From NCBI GenBank assembly GCA_022376925.1, contig JAIOJX010000002.1, positions 134,488,831 to 134,552,830 on the forward strand: a DNA stretch of 64,000 bases, read 5' to 3'. The stretch comes from Tragulus kanchil (taxonomy: Eukaryota > Chordata > Mammalia > Artiodactyla > Tragulidae). Numbering within the stretch: position 1 is the stretch's first letter; every line of letters starts with the position of its first letter. The translations under genes were made by a program, and so were the position numbers. Shown here piece after piece: positions 22,507-33,179 of this stretch. The notes below the pieces were generated by a model. That model worked only from the letters and a program-made list of their open reading frames with translations. It ran no database searches and was not told the origin of the DNA.

Positions 22507-22960
22507 CATGAGCCTTTGCAGGTAGGTCAGCAGAATGGCTGCATAAGCTCCTAGCATGTAGTCTACATTCCAGGCATGTAGAAGATGGAATGGCCGAAAG
22601 ACTTTTCCTTTTGGTGTTTTTCACTGGAGAAGGGATAATGATACTTCTCCCAGGGAATCCATCTCTGTCTTTATTGGCCAAGATTGAAGGGCAATCAGGA
22701 GGTTAGAATATTTTTATCTGGGAACATTGAACCATATCAGGGTTCTGTTAGGAAAAAGGAAAGAGGATGAACATTGGCTATGCACCTAGTGGATCTGACA
22801 AAGAAGGACCCCTTCCTCCTGCCCTTACTCTTCATCCGTGTGACAAATTTGTTTCCTTCATAGTGTTTTCTAGATGTGTTGGTTTTAATAATTATTAAAA
22901 TACTTTTGCCAGACAAAAATAACTAATTTTTTGCTTATTTTCTCTATTGGACAGAGATCA

Positions 22961-23270
22961 TTTCTGAATTTGTTTTTAAATTTGCTTTTTTAAAAAATTT
23001 TGGCCTCTTTTATTGTTTTTTGTTTATTTATGTTCACCCATCTTTATTCTTAAGCCTGCATGGGCCTCCCATTGCAGTGGCCTCTCTCGTTGCAGAGCAC
23101 TGTCTTTGGGTGCATGTGCTCCAGAGCACTGGCTCGGCATTGGACACGCCTGTCCAGCCGCTCTGTGGCACGTGGGATCTTCCCTGGCCAGGGGTCGAGC
23201 CGTTACCCCTTGCACTGCAAGGCAGACTCATTACCCACTGGACCACCAGGGAAGCCCCTTCTCTGAATTT
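22961..23270 (-). mobile_element. tRNA-Glu-type SINE, duplicated copy
   Basis: Copy of 21871-22180 at a 1090-bp offset with identical flanks. Confidence 0.9.
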
Positions 23271-23596
23271 TAATTGGAGATAATAAATAAATATATTTTT
23301 GACTGAACGAATGCTTTAAGGGGCAGAGGGAGCTTCCTGTTCCTGGTTCTTGGCAGAGGTAGTCTCTATGTGTCCAGTCTTGACTGTTGAGATGGGTTTT
23401 GCAAGAGTTTGGGCATTTCTCTTTTCATCATTTTCAGTCTTTGACTAAAGCAGAAGGGAAACTTCCGACCTCTGAGAACTGGCTTTGTCAGCATAGATAC
23501 CCAGAAGTGCCCAGGGAAAGGGGGAGCAGGGCTGGAGGGGAACAGCCTGTCTTAGTGCTTTCCTGCATCAGTCGACTTTAAGCCGTCTGCACCCCC

Positions 23597-23879
23597 TCAC
23601 CCCTGCCTCTGCAGCTCAAAGCCGCCACGTTCTCGGCTGTGCCTCTTGCACTCTGCATCTCTCCTCCTGCATGTGCTGTGTGAGGGGCGCTGCAGGGACT
23701 TTCACCAGATTTCTGAACCTCAGAGTCTTGGGCATTTGGGATGGAGGCTCCCGACAGCTTGTCTCCCACCCCTCAGCCCCAGTGGGAGCCCGAACCCCTC
23801 AGCTCTACAGGGCATGGATAAGCACTTCTGAGGTCCTTGCTGGGTTGAACTTTTTTTTTTAATCATAAAGAGAGAATAT
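23597..23879. other. No recognised feature
   Basis: Unrecognised sequence immediately after a duplicated block and before an L1 relic. Confidence 0.5.
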
Positions 23880-24165
23880 GGACTGCCATGATTTTTAAAA
23901 ATTGTGGTGAAGTACTGACCACATAAAATTTACCATCTTAATTGTTTCTAAGTGCAGAGGACTCTTGCAAAATTGAAACGATCCCCCTTAAGCACAACTA
24001 TCTTCCTCTTCCCGCAGTACTGCCAACCACTAGTCTACTTTCTGTCTCCATGATTTCGATGACTCCAACTTCCTTATGTAAGGAATTGTATTTGGGGAAT
24101 TGACATATTTTACTTAGCACAATGTCTTCAAAGTTCATCCGTGTTGTAACAGGTGCCAGAATTTA

Positions 24166-24472
24166 CTTTTTTTTTTTTTTTTAAATTTTGGCCTCTTTTA
24201 TTGTTTATGTATGTATGTATGTATTTATTTATTTCTATCCATCTTTATTCTTTTGGCTTGTGTGGGTCTCCCATTGCAGTGGCCCTTCTCATTGCAGAGC
24301 ACCAGCTCTGGACGCGTGCGATTCAGAGCACTGGCTTGTAATTGGACACACTGGTCCAGCCACTCCACAGCATGTGGGATCTTCCCGGGCCAGGGATCGA
24401 ACCCATGCCCCTTGCATTGCAAGGTGGACTCTACCTACTGGACCACCAGGGAAGCCCCAGAGTTTACCTTTT
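24166..24472 (-). mobile_element. tRNA-Glu-type SINE nested in L1
   Basis: Flanks agaatttactttttt and agagtttaccttttt form an imperfect target duplication. Reversed SINE with a (ATGT)n/(ATTT)n-rich A-tail region at 24205-24233, ending ggaccaccagggaagcccc. Confidence 0.9.
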
Positions 24473-24806
24473 TAAAAAAATTGCATAATCTGTTTTATAT
24501 GTAGAGTACAATTTGTTTAGCCATTTGTTTACTGTTGGACGCTTGGATTGCTTCTGAAACCTTTTGGCTATTGTGAATAAAGTTGCTATGAGCATGGATG
24601 GGCAAATATCTCTTCAAGCCATGCTTTTATTCTTTTCACTGTATACTCAGAAGTGGAATTGCTGGATCATATGGTAATTCTATTTTTGAATATTTTTAAG
24701 GAATCTCCATACTGTTTTCCATAGTGGCTGTACCATTATGCATTCTCATCAATAGTCTATCAGGGTTTCAGTTTCTCCACATCCTCACCAACATTTGTTC
24801 TTTTCC

Positions 24807-24945
24807 TTTTTTTTTGCCACACTATGTGGCATATGCGATCTTAGTTCCCTGACCAGGGATTGAACCCATGCCCCTTATGATGGAGTCTTAACTACTGGGC
24901 CACCACAGAGGTCCTCCTTTTTTTTTTTTTTTTTTTTTTTAATAG
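24807..24945 (-). mobile_element. tRNA-Glu-type SINE fragment nested in L1
   Basis: Short reversed head: cttagttccctgaccagggatt and ctactgggccaccacagagg, bracketed by T runs. Confidence 0.8.
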
Positions 24946-25009
24946 TAGCCATTTTAATGGATGTGAGGTGGTATCTCACTGTGGTTTTGATGTGCATTTC
25001 TTCACCAAA

Positions 25010-25258
25010 GAGTGATATTGAGGGGGTTTCCCAGGTGGCACTAGTAGTAAAGAATCTGCCTGCCAATGTAGGAAACAGAGAAGCAGGTTCGATTCCTGGG
25101 TTGGGAAGGTCCCCTGGATAAGGGAAGGGCTACCCAGTCCAGTATTCTTGCAGGGAGAATTCCAGGGACAGAGGAGCCTGGAGGGCTACAGTCCATGGGG
25201 TTGCACAGAGTCAGATGTGAACTGAAGCAGCTTGACATGCACACACAGGTGATGTTGG
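25010..25258 (+). mobile_element. Bov-tA SINE nested in L1
   Basis: Head gggtttcccaggtggcacta, aggttcgattcctgggttgg, then Bov-A body and cacacacag tail. Flanks gtgatattgag and gtgatgttgga are an approximate target duplication. Confidence 0.9.
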
Positions 25259-25330
25259 ATATCTTTTCATGTGCTTACTGGCTATTTGTGTATCATTTTT
25301 GGAGATGTGTCTGTTCAAGTCAATTTCCAT

Positions 25331-25810
25331 GACGTTGCATTATCACATCTGTATTGATTCAGGCACGTCAACTGGAATAAACTCGAGCATTTAGACCAAT
25401 TTTGTGGTTTTCTGCGAAAAAAGTCTGCCCCCAAATAACCTCCAACTTTCTGGAAGCAGTCAGCACGGGCATAGTTCCGAAGATAACTTTTTTAAAAAAG
25501 GAAATTCATAAAAGTATCATGCATCTTCCTTTTTTTTTTTTTGACACTAATGGAACAATTTAATGTAATTTCAGAGGGAAGCAGAGCTGCTGGAAAGGCT
25601 CGCGTGATGAGGGAAGGTTACCCAGCTCTGCTGTCAGACGGCATGTGGGAGCAGAAAGTGGTGTTCTCTGCAGGCTCTTAAGGCGAAGAGTGGGTGAGAG
25701 AGCCCATGGCAAGCCCCCCGAGTGGAGTCGGGGGAAAGGGGGTAGAAGAGGGGAAAGGTGCTTCTTCCAGAGTCCTGAAGAATTGAGGTCAGATATTCTT
25801 TCACCCTACA
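25331..25810. other. No recognised gene or repeat
   Basis: Contains a T run at about 25530-25542; nothing else recognised. Confidence 0.5.
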
Positions 25811-25844
25811 GATTCTGCTCACTTCTAAGTACAGGGTCCTGGAG

Positions 25845-26140
25845 GCCCTGGTGGCATGGTGACTGAGAAAACTGCTTTGGACTTCGAGTCTTCCCAAGCC
25901 TCAGTTTCTTCATCTTTCAAATGGGAACACGAATAGGACCCACCTCATCTGGGTAGTTGGAGGAGGAAATGGCAACCCACTTCACAGTTCTTGCTGGGAG
26001 AATCCCATGGGTAGACGAGCCTGGCGGGCTATGGTCCATAGGCTTGCAGAGAGTCAGACACCACTGAAGCGAGTTAGCATGTGTACATGCACGTGGGTAG
26101 TGGTGGGGTTTAAAGAGGTTAAAGGTAGATAAAAATGCTA
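25845..26140 (+). mobile_element. MIR SINE split by a Bov-A
   Basis: MIR order: agtcttcccaagcctcagtt, cttcatctttcaaatggg before the insertion and aaaatgctagcacctaatga after it. Repeated at 26937-27235. Confidence 0.65.
25963..26096 (+). mobile_element. Bov-A SINE, headless, inside MIR
   Basis: Body gaggaaatggcaacccactt, gagaatcccatgggtagacg, cagagagtcagacaccactg. Duplicated copy at 27057-27190. Confidence 0.85.
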
Positions 26141-26620
26141 GCACCTAATGAGGGATTATGTCGGTTATTTAAAAGGTGCTAGAGACATGGTGTTCATCCT
26201 TAGAAGCCTGCTGGTCACATGAAGAGACAGCTTGTTTCCTACAAAACACTATATGGGAAGAAATCAAGGCTAAGATGTGATATATTCTCGGGTAACAAGA
26301 ATGCTGGGGAATGAACCTTTAACTGAGACGTAATACTTGGGTGGGCATCAATGCAGGCTTCACAGAAGAAGGCATTTTGAGTTGACTCTTGCAGACTCAG
26401 TTGGTTTCCAGCCAACGAAAGGTTAGGAAGAGGGCGGGGCAGGCAGGGCAAAGGGTTGTGGGTGTGATGGTTCATGGTTAATTCCATTGAGATGTTTAGT
26501 GTTACGGTACATGGAACACTATGTAAAATCGTGAAAATGCTGAAATTCAATGGTCAGAAAAGACTTTGGCCAATTAAAATGACATGTTCGTATTCATCTA
26601 TGAACACTTACGTAAATATA
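26141..26620. other. Probable old repeat, family not assigned
   Basis: caatgcaggcttcacagaag with ttgagttgactcttgcagac resembles an old interspersed mammalian pattern. No gene features. Repeated at 27235-27714. Confidence 0.35.
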
Positions 26621-26634
26621 AAAGGTGTCTCTCT

Positions 26635-26638
<4 letters not shown>

Positions 26639-26668
<30 letters not shown>
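26639..26668 (+). repeat. (GT)15 microsatellite
   Basis: Thirty bases of uninterrupted GT preceded by a (TC)n stretch, at the tail of a reversed Bov-tA SINE. The duplicated copy at 27733-27758 has 13 units. Confidence 0.95.
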
Positions 26669-26672
<4 letters not shown>

Positions 26673-26855
26673 CGCTCAGTTGTGTGTCACTCTGTGTGAC
26701 CCCATGGACTATAGCCCACCAGGCTCCTCTGTCCATAGAATTCTCCAGGCAAGAATACTGGAGTAGGTAGCCATTCCCTTCTCCAGGAGATCTTCCCAAC
26801 CCAGGGGTCGAGCCCAGGTCTCCTGCCGGCAGATTCTTTACCCTCACTAGAGAAG
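26669..26855 (-). mobile_element. Bov-tA SINE
   Basis: Reversed order: ctcgctcagttgtgtgtcac, ccatggactatagcccacc, gagatcttcccaacccagg, and reversed head ggcagattctttaccctcac. Duplicated copy at 27759-27945. Confidence 0.9.
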
Positions 26856-27731
26856 CATCAGATGTAAAAGGATTGAGTTCATGTACTAACCCAGAGCACA
26901 GAAGCGATTCTGCTCACTTCTAAGTAAGGGTCCTGGAGGCCCTGGTGGCATGGTGACTGAGAAAACTGCTTTGGACTTCGAGTCTTCCCAAGCCTCAGTT
27001 TCTTCATCTTTCAAATGGGAACACGAATAGGACCCACCTCATCTGGGTAGTTGGAGGAGGAAATGGCAACCCACTTCACAGTTCTTGCTGGGAGAATCCC
27101 ATGGGTAGACGAGCCTGGCGGGCTATGGTCCATAGGCTTGCAGAGAGTCAGACACCACTGAAGCGAGTTAGCATGTGTACATGCACGTGGGTAGTGGTGG
27201 GGTTTAAAGAGGTTAAAGGTAGATAAAAATGCTAGCACCTAATGAGGGATTAAGTCGGTTATTAAAAAGGTGCTAGAGACATGGTGTTCATCCTTAGAAG
27301 CCTGCTGGTCACATGAAGAGACAGCTTGTTTCCTACAAAACACTATATGGGAAGAAATCAAGGCTAAGATGTGATATATTCTCGGGTAACAAGAATGCTG
27401 GGGAATGAACCTTTAACTGAGACGTAATACTTGGGTGGGCATCAATGCAGGCTTCACAGAAGAAGGCATTTTGAGTTGACTCTTGCAGACTCAGTTGGTT
27501 TCCAGCCAACGAAAGGTTAGGAAGAGGGCGGGGCAGGCAGGGCAAAGGGTTGTGGGTGTGATGGTTCATGGTTAATTCCATTGAGATGTTTAGTGTTACG
27601 GTACATGGAACACTATGTAAAATCGTGAAAATGCTGAAATTCAATGGTCAGAAAAGACTTTGGCCAATTAAAATGACATGTTCGTATTCATCTATGAACA
27701 CTTACGTAAATATAAAAGGTGTCTCTCTCTC

Positions 27732-27758
<27 letters not shown>

Positions 27759-27762
<4 letters not shown>

Positions 27763-27945
27763 CGCTCAGTTGTGTGTCACTCTGTGTGACCCCATGGACT
27801 ATAGCCCACCAGGCTCCTCTGTCCATAGAATTCTCCAGGCAAGAATACTGGAGTAGGTAGCCATTCCCTTCTCCAGGAGATCTTCCCAACCCAGGGGTCG
27901 AGCCCAGGTCTCCTGCCGGCAGATTCTTTACCCTCACTAGAGAAG
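27759..27945 (-). mobile_element. Bov-tA SINE, duplicated copy
   Basis: Same element as 26669-26855, adjoining the 13-unit GT allele. Confidence 0.9.
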
Positions 27946-27988
27946 CATCAGATGTAAAAGGATTGAGTTCATGTACTACCAGAGCCAG

Positions 27989-30147
27989 GTAGGAAGCATA
28001 CATGAGTGAAGTGGGTGGGATGTAAAATGATGATGGTGATTAGGTGTGTGTTGATCTGGAGAGTGGGTGCCTTATTGAAAGGCGTACAAGGTGACTGATT
28101 TAATTCAGAAGGAAATTCATTGCCTTATGTAACAGACATCTAAAAGTATGTGCCTCCAGCTATAGTTTGATTCAGGGGCTCATTGGACATATTCTCTCAT
28201 TTCATCTCTGCTTCTTCTCTATGGGCTCCTTCCTCAGAGAGAAGACCCTGCTCTCACTGGGACAGGAAGGCAGTGGAAGCTCTACCCGCATTCCCTCAAG
28301 GTTCAAGTGCATGCATGGCAGAGGACCTTCATCTCTCTTGTATTTTGCTGCCTGTGAATTGGCTACTGGGGCCAGTGAGAAAAGTCATGCCCTCGTTGGC
28401 CAGCCTTGTGTACTCTTGGAATTCAGAGCAGAGTTAACACTATCTGAATAATGTGAAACCAAGAGTGAGAAAGGGGTCATTCTCCAAAAGGATATGTGGT
28501 ATTGTTATTAAAAGAGGTTAAGTACTTCCTGTACCATCTGATGCTTCATAGCATATCATGGTGACCCTCCAGTCTTGAGTTACCAGCACACTGCTCTCAA
28601 AGTGGTATGTTTGAACAAGTCATCACAGAGTTTCTCTGAGCTGAGGTTGGCCTTGCTCTAGTTCCTGGAATTCTTTGTAGTCCCAACCATGACCAGCACC
28701 ATGTAACTAGGATGAAAGGGGAGCAATAGCTTCTTGTGGTCACAAAAGACCCCCAACCTTAAAGTATGCTTCCCTAATCATTGAGGAAGGAAAGGGGACC
28801 TTGTCAAGTCTCATAGTGGTTCTTGACGGTCTCTCTGGCGGTACCCATCACTTCCAACACATACCAGTGGCTGAAGCAAGTCGCATGGCCACAACTGCCT
28901 TCAAATCAGGTGGGCGGGTACCATACTACTCTGTGCTTGGTAGGAGGAGGAAGCAGAATTTTTGAGCTAGTATCTACTAGTCAACTGATCTTCTGTGTTT
29001 CTGTGTTCCTTTTACTAACCATTTCTCTTCCCTCTATTGACATGTATAATTCATTTTTTTCTTTTTGTAGGAAGCATACATGAGTGAAGTGGGTGGGATG
29101 TAAAATGATGATGGTGATTAGGTGTGTGTTGATCTGGAGAGTGGGTGCCTTATTGAAAGGCGTACAAGGTGACTGATTTAATTCAGAAGGAAATTCATTG
29201 CCTTATGTAACAGACATCTAAAAGTATGTGCCTCCAGCTATAGTTTGATTCAGGGGCTCATTGGACATATTCTCTCATTTCATCTCTGCTTCTTCTCTAT
29301 GGGCTCCTTCCTCAGAGAGAAGACCCTGCTCTCACTGGGACAGGAAGGCAGTGGAAGCTCTACCCGCATTCCCTCAAGGTTCAAGTGCATGCATGGCAGA
29401 GGACCTTCATCTCTCTTGTATTTTGCTGCCTGTGAATTGGCTACTGGGGCCAGTGAGAAAAGTCATGCCCTCGTTGGCCAGCCTTGTGTACTCTTGGAAT
29501 TCAGAGCAGAGTTAACACTATCTGAATAATGTGAAACCAAGAGTGAGAAAGGGGTCATTCTCCAAAAGGATATGTGGTATTGTTATTAAAAGAGGTTAAG
29601 TACTTCCTGTACCATCTGATGCTTCATAGCATATCATGGTGACCCTCCAGTCTTGAGTTACCAGCACACTGCTCTCAAAGTGGTATGTTTGAACAAGTCA
29701 TCACAGAGTTTCTCTGAGCTGAGGTTGGCCTTGCTCTAGTTCCTGGAATTCTTTGTAGTCCCAACCATGACCAGCACCATGTAACTAGGATGAAAGGGGA
29801 GCAATAGCTTCTTGTGGTCACAAAAGACCCCCAACCTTAAAGTATGCTTCCCTAATCATTGAGGAAGGAAAGGGGACCTTGTCAAGTCTCATAGTGGTTC
29901 TTGACGGTCTCTCTGGCGGTACCCATCACTTCCAACACATACCAGTGGCTGAAGCAAGTCGCATGGCCACAACTGCCTTCAAATCAGGTGGGCGGGTACC
30001 ATACTACTCTGTGCTTGGTAGGAGGAGGAAGCAGAATTTTTGAGCTAGTATCTACTAGTCAACTGATCTTCTGTGTTTCTGTGTTCCTTTTACTAACCAT
30101 TTCTCTTCCCTCTATTGACATGTATAATTCATTTTTTTTCTTTTTTT
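27989..30147. repeat. Tandem direct duplication, unit 1078 bp
   Basis: 27989-29066 is repeated at 29067-30147 with no gaps visible in the interior. The first copy ends in the T run that, in the second copy, continues into a small retroposed fragment. Confidence 0.96.
28001..29066. other. No recognised gene or repeat
   Basis: Over a kilobase of unrecognised sequence, repeated at 29079-30144. Frames of 84-94 codons at 28167-28451 are shared by both copies but show no domain. Confidence 0.5.
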
Positions 30148-30229
30148 TCCTTTATTTTAAAGATTTTACAGAGTTTTGTTGTTCACCAACATGTATGTTC
30201 CCAGATCATTCATATATAATTCATTTTTT
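30123..30229 (-). pseudogene. Tiny processed mRNA 3'-end fragment with target duplication
   Basis: tataattcatttttt at 30123-30137 and 30215-30229 brackets a T-rich edge and about 62 bases. On the minus strand these end with aaaatctttaaaataaagg plus an A run, so a polyadenylation signal sits just before a poly-A tail. This fits an L1-mobilised, heavily 5'-truncated copy of some mRNA. The source gene is not recognised. Confidence 0.55.
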
Positions 30230-30924
30230 AAGACTGAGCACAAGAGTGTAATAGTCATCTTTGTTTTGTTTTCCTAATAGCCCATGTTAGCTCTAGATCC
30301 TCATTTTAAAATTAGAAGCCTCTCTAGGCCCACCTAGCTGCATGTCATTTGCTCATTTAGAGACTAGACCCTGGGTAGCTTTGTGCTGGATCTGGGTCAA
30401 ACTCTGTAACAGGCTGTTGAGGTTGGCTCTTTCCTTGGACCTTTAAGCCCTGCATTAGGCCAGGCCTTCTAGGTCAGCATCTGAGCATGAGTACATTTTA
30501 GGTATCGTGATTTAACCACTTTCTAATTTACCTCAGGTCCTGAGCACTCAGTGGAGGGAGAATGGAGCATGCCTCCTAGAAGGATGCTGCGAGATGCGAA
30601 AGGAGGAGGAGACAGAAAGTGCCTCCAATAGCAAAACATAGACATCTATCCTTTTTGGAGCTGTTTCTCATTGCAGGGTCTCTGCTGGGGTGTCTTCCGT
30701 GGGAACCCCTGCCTTTTACTCTGGGAGTGTCTCAGTGCATCACTTCCTAGGAAGAGCATCGTTTTCCATTTTTGGTCTACAGGACACGCCTCTGGGATGC
30801 TCTCAAGCCTGGCTGGTGCGTCTGTGGCCATGGATGCCTCCTCCTCACCTATCTGCACTAAGATATCCTTGACTCTCCCTAATTAGCCACGACGTGTTCT
30901 TTTCTGTTGTTGTTTTAAAAAAGC
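30230..30924. other. No recognised gene or repeat
   Basis: Unrecognised single-copy-looking sequence. Confidence 0.5.
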
Positions 30925-31300
30925 GTTTGTTTATTTCTTTGGCTATGCCAGGTCTTCCCCTGTAGCTCAGCTGGTAAAGAATCTGCCTGCCATGCAGGAG
31001 ACGCCAGTTCGATTCCTGGGCTAGAAAGATCCCCTGGAGAAGGGATGGGCTACCCACTCCAGTATTGTTGCCTGGAGAATTCCATGGCTCATCCATGGGT
31101 CATAAAGACTGAGGTGCGACTGAGCGACTTCCCTTTTTCACATGCCAGGTCTTAGTGGGGCCCGTCAGATCCTTAGTTGTGGCATGCTGATTCTTAGTTG
31201 CAGCATATGGGATCTAGTTCCTTGACCAGGGATTGAACCTGGGACCTCTTCTTCGGGAGCACAGGGTCATAACTGTTGGACCACCAGGGACGTCCCACGA
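30925..31300 (-). mobile_element. tRNA-Glu-type SINE split by a Bov-tA
   Basis: Reversed SINE: tttatttctttggctatgcc before the insertion, then aggtcttagtggggcccgtc, ccttgaccagggattgaacc and ggaccaccagggacgtccc after it. Its right part is duplicated at 32253-32413. Confidence 0.88.
30945..31153 (+). mobile_element. Bov-tA SINE with 12-bp target duplication, inside another SINE
   Basis: atgccaggtctt at 30945-30956 and 31142-31153. Head tagctcagctggtaaagaat, cagttcgattcctgggctag, then Bov-A body ending actgagcgacttcc. Confidence 0.93.
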
Positions 31301-31463
31301 TGTGTGTGTTCTTATGGTTGGAAAGTGAGCTTGTATTCCCTACAGTTTCTCACAGTGTGCCAGGGACCCTGTCCTCGACGCTGACGCGTCAGCTCTGCAA
31401 TGCTGAACCCCAGCGTCACTGTCTGAGGCCGTCCTGTCTCTCTTCTGAACGAGAAGACTTCGC

Positions 31464-31783
31464 AAAAATTCGAATCAGGGCTTCCCTGGTGGTCCAGTGG
31501 GTAAGGACATTGCCTTGCAGTGCACGGGGCGCCGGTTTGATCCCTGGCCTGGGAAGATCCCATGTGCTGCGGAGCCGCTGGACTGATGTGTCCAATTACC
31601 GAGTCAGAGCTCTGGGGCGCATGCGCCCAGAGCCGGTGCTCTGCAATGACAGAGGCCACCGCAATGGAAGGCCCACACTGGCCAAAGAACAAAGATGGAT
31701 GAAGATAGACAAATGAAAGACCAGTAGAAGTAGCCCGCCTGCTCCCCTCCCTCCCCTCCCCCCCCCAAAAAAAATTCGAATCA
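31464..31783 (+). mobile_element. Full-length tRNA-Glu-type SINE with 14-bp target duplication
   Basis: aaaaattcgaatca at 31464-31477 and 31770-31783. Head gggcttccctggtggtccag, ggtttgatccctggcctgg, body ggggcgcatgcgcccagagc, ending in a C/A-rich tail. Confidence 0.94.
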
Positions 31784-32237
31784 AAGATCTCAGTCTGCCA
31801 GGCAGCTCCCAGACTTCAGAATATTGCCCTGCAAGATTATTATAATCAAGCATTTTCTCAAAGGCCTTGATGTACAATGAGCTGAATTATTTATCCATGG
31901 AAGTGTTCATTGAATACCTGCTGGTTAGGTAGTGGTGGTGGCTGGGGGTGTCCAACAGTGGTCACAATGGTGAGTCCCCGCTGTGACGAGAGCAACTGTC
32001 TGGTAAAGAATACAGACCCACAAGGAGGCGGGCACCCATGCAGGGCCTCTGTGCTGTGGTTGCTTTAAGTGCAGGATCCTGGGGCGAGCCGAGATAGTGC
32101 CTCTACGTAAAGCCTCGGGAAGGCTTCCAGGGCTTAGTGATGTCAACGTCTAGCTTTCAGGGTGACAGATTTAGTTCAGGAAAGGAGGGCCTGGAAAGAA
32201 GCGAAGGGGCTTCCAGGAAGAGGGAATAGTGAAGGCA
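31784..32237. other. Unrecognised, possibly old-repeat related
   Basis: Unrecognised sequence, repeated at 32888-33341, leading into the old repeat at 33180-34010. Confidence 0.4.
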
Positions 32238-32576
32238 TGGGGGACTTCCCTTCACTGCCAGGTCTTAGTGGGGCCCGTCAGATCCTTAGTTGTGGCATGC
32301 TGATTCTTAGTTGCAGCATATGGGATCTAGTTCCTTGACCAGGGATTGAACCTGGGACCTCTTCTTCGGGAGCACAGGGTCATAACTGTTGGACCACCAG
32401 GGACGTCCCACGATGTGTGTGTTCTTATGGTTGGAAAGTGAGCTTGTATTCCCTACAGTTTCTCACAGTGTGCCAGGGACCCTGTCCTCGACGCTGACGC
32501 GTCAGCTCTGCAATGCTGAACCCCAGCGTCACTGTCTGAGGCCGTCCTGTCTCTCTTCTGAACGAGAAGACTTCGC

Positions 32577-32887
32577 AAAAATTCGAATCAGGGCTTCCCT
32601 GGTGGTCCAGTGGGTAAGGACATTGCCTTGCAGTGCACGGGGCGCCGGTTTGATCCCTGGCCTGGGAAGATCCCATGTGCTGCGGAGCCGCTGGACTGAT
32701 GTGTCCAATTACCGAGTCAGAGCTCTGGGGCGCATGCGCCCAGAGCCGGTGCTCTGCAATGACAGAGGCCACCGCAATGGAAGGCCCACACTGGCCAAAG
32801 AACAAAGATGGATGAAGATAGACAAATGAAAGACCAGTAGAAGTAGCCCGCCTGCTCCCCTCCCTCCCCCCCAAAAAATTCGAATCA
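32577..32887 (+). mobile_element. tRNA-Glu-type SINE, duplicated copy
   Basis: Same insertion as 31464-31783 with the same target duplication but a shorter C/A tail. Confidence 0.94.
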
Positions 32888-33179
32888 AAGATCTCAGTCT
32901 GCCAGGCAGCTCCCAGACTTCAGAATATTGCCCTGCAAGATTATTATAATCAAGCATTTTCTCAAAGGCCTTGATGTACAATGAGCTGAATTATTTATCC
33001 ATGGAAGTGTTCATTGAATACCTGCTGGTTAGGTAGTGGTGGTGGCTGGGGGTGTCCAACAGTGGTCACAATGGTGAGTCCCCGCTGTGACGAGAGCAAC
33101 TGTCTGGTAAAGAATACAGACCCACAAGGAGGCGGGCACCCATGCAGGGCCTCTGTGCTGTGGTTGCTTTAAGTGCAGG

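Larger units (their letters stand above)
21404..23596. repeat. Tandem direct duplication, unit 1090 bp inside, 1103 at the edge
   Basis: 21404-22506 is repeated at 22507-23596. Within about 25 bases of its start the second copy lacks 13 bases (gtaggtcagcagaatgg versus the longer 21419-21446) and then matches essentially without gaps. Confidence 0.96.
23880..25330 (-). mobile_element. L1 3' end carrying three SINE insertions
   Basis: Reversed L1 3' sequence is continuous when three SINEs are removed: aaaatttaccatcttaattg, cacaatgtcttcaaagttca, gtggaattgctggatcatat, ctccatactgttttccatag, gatgtgaggtggtatctcac and gtgcttactggctatttgtg. 5' truncated and non-coding. Confidence 0.88.
25811..27987. 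repeat. Tandem direct duplication, unit 1094 bp
   Basis: 25811-26900 is repeated at 26906-27987. Differences: two bases lost near the start of the second copy, two substitutions near 26158-26169, and a GT tract of 15 versus 13 units (offset drops from 1094 to 1090). Confidence 0.96.
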
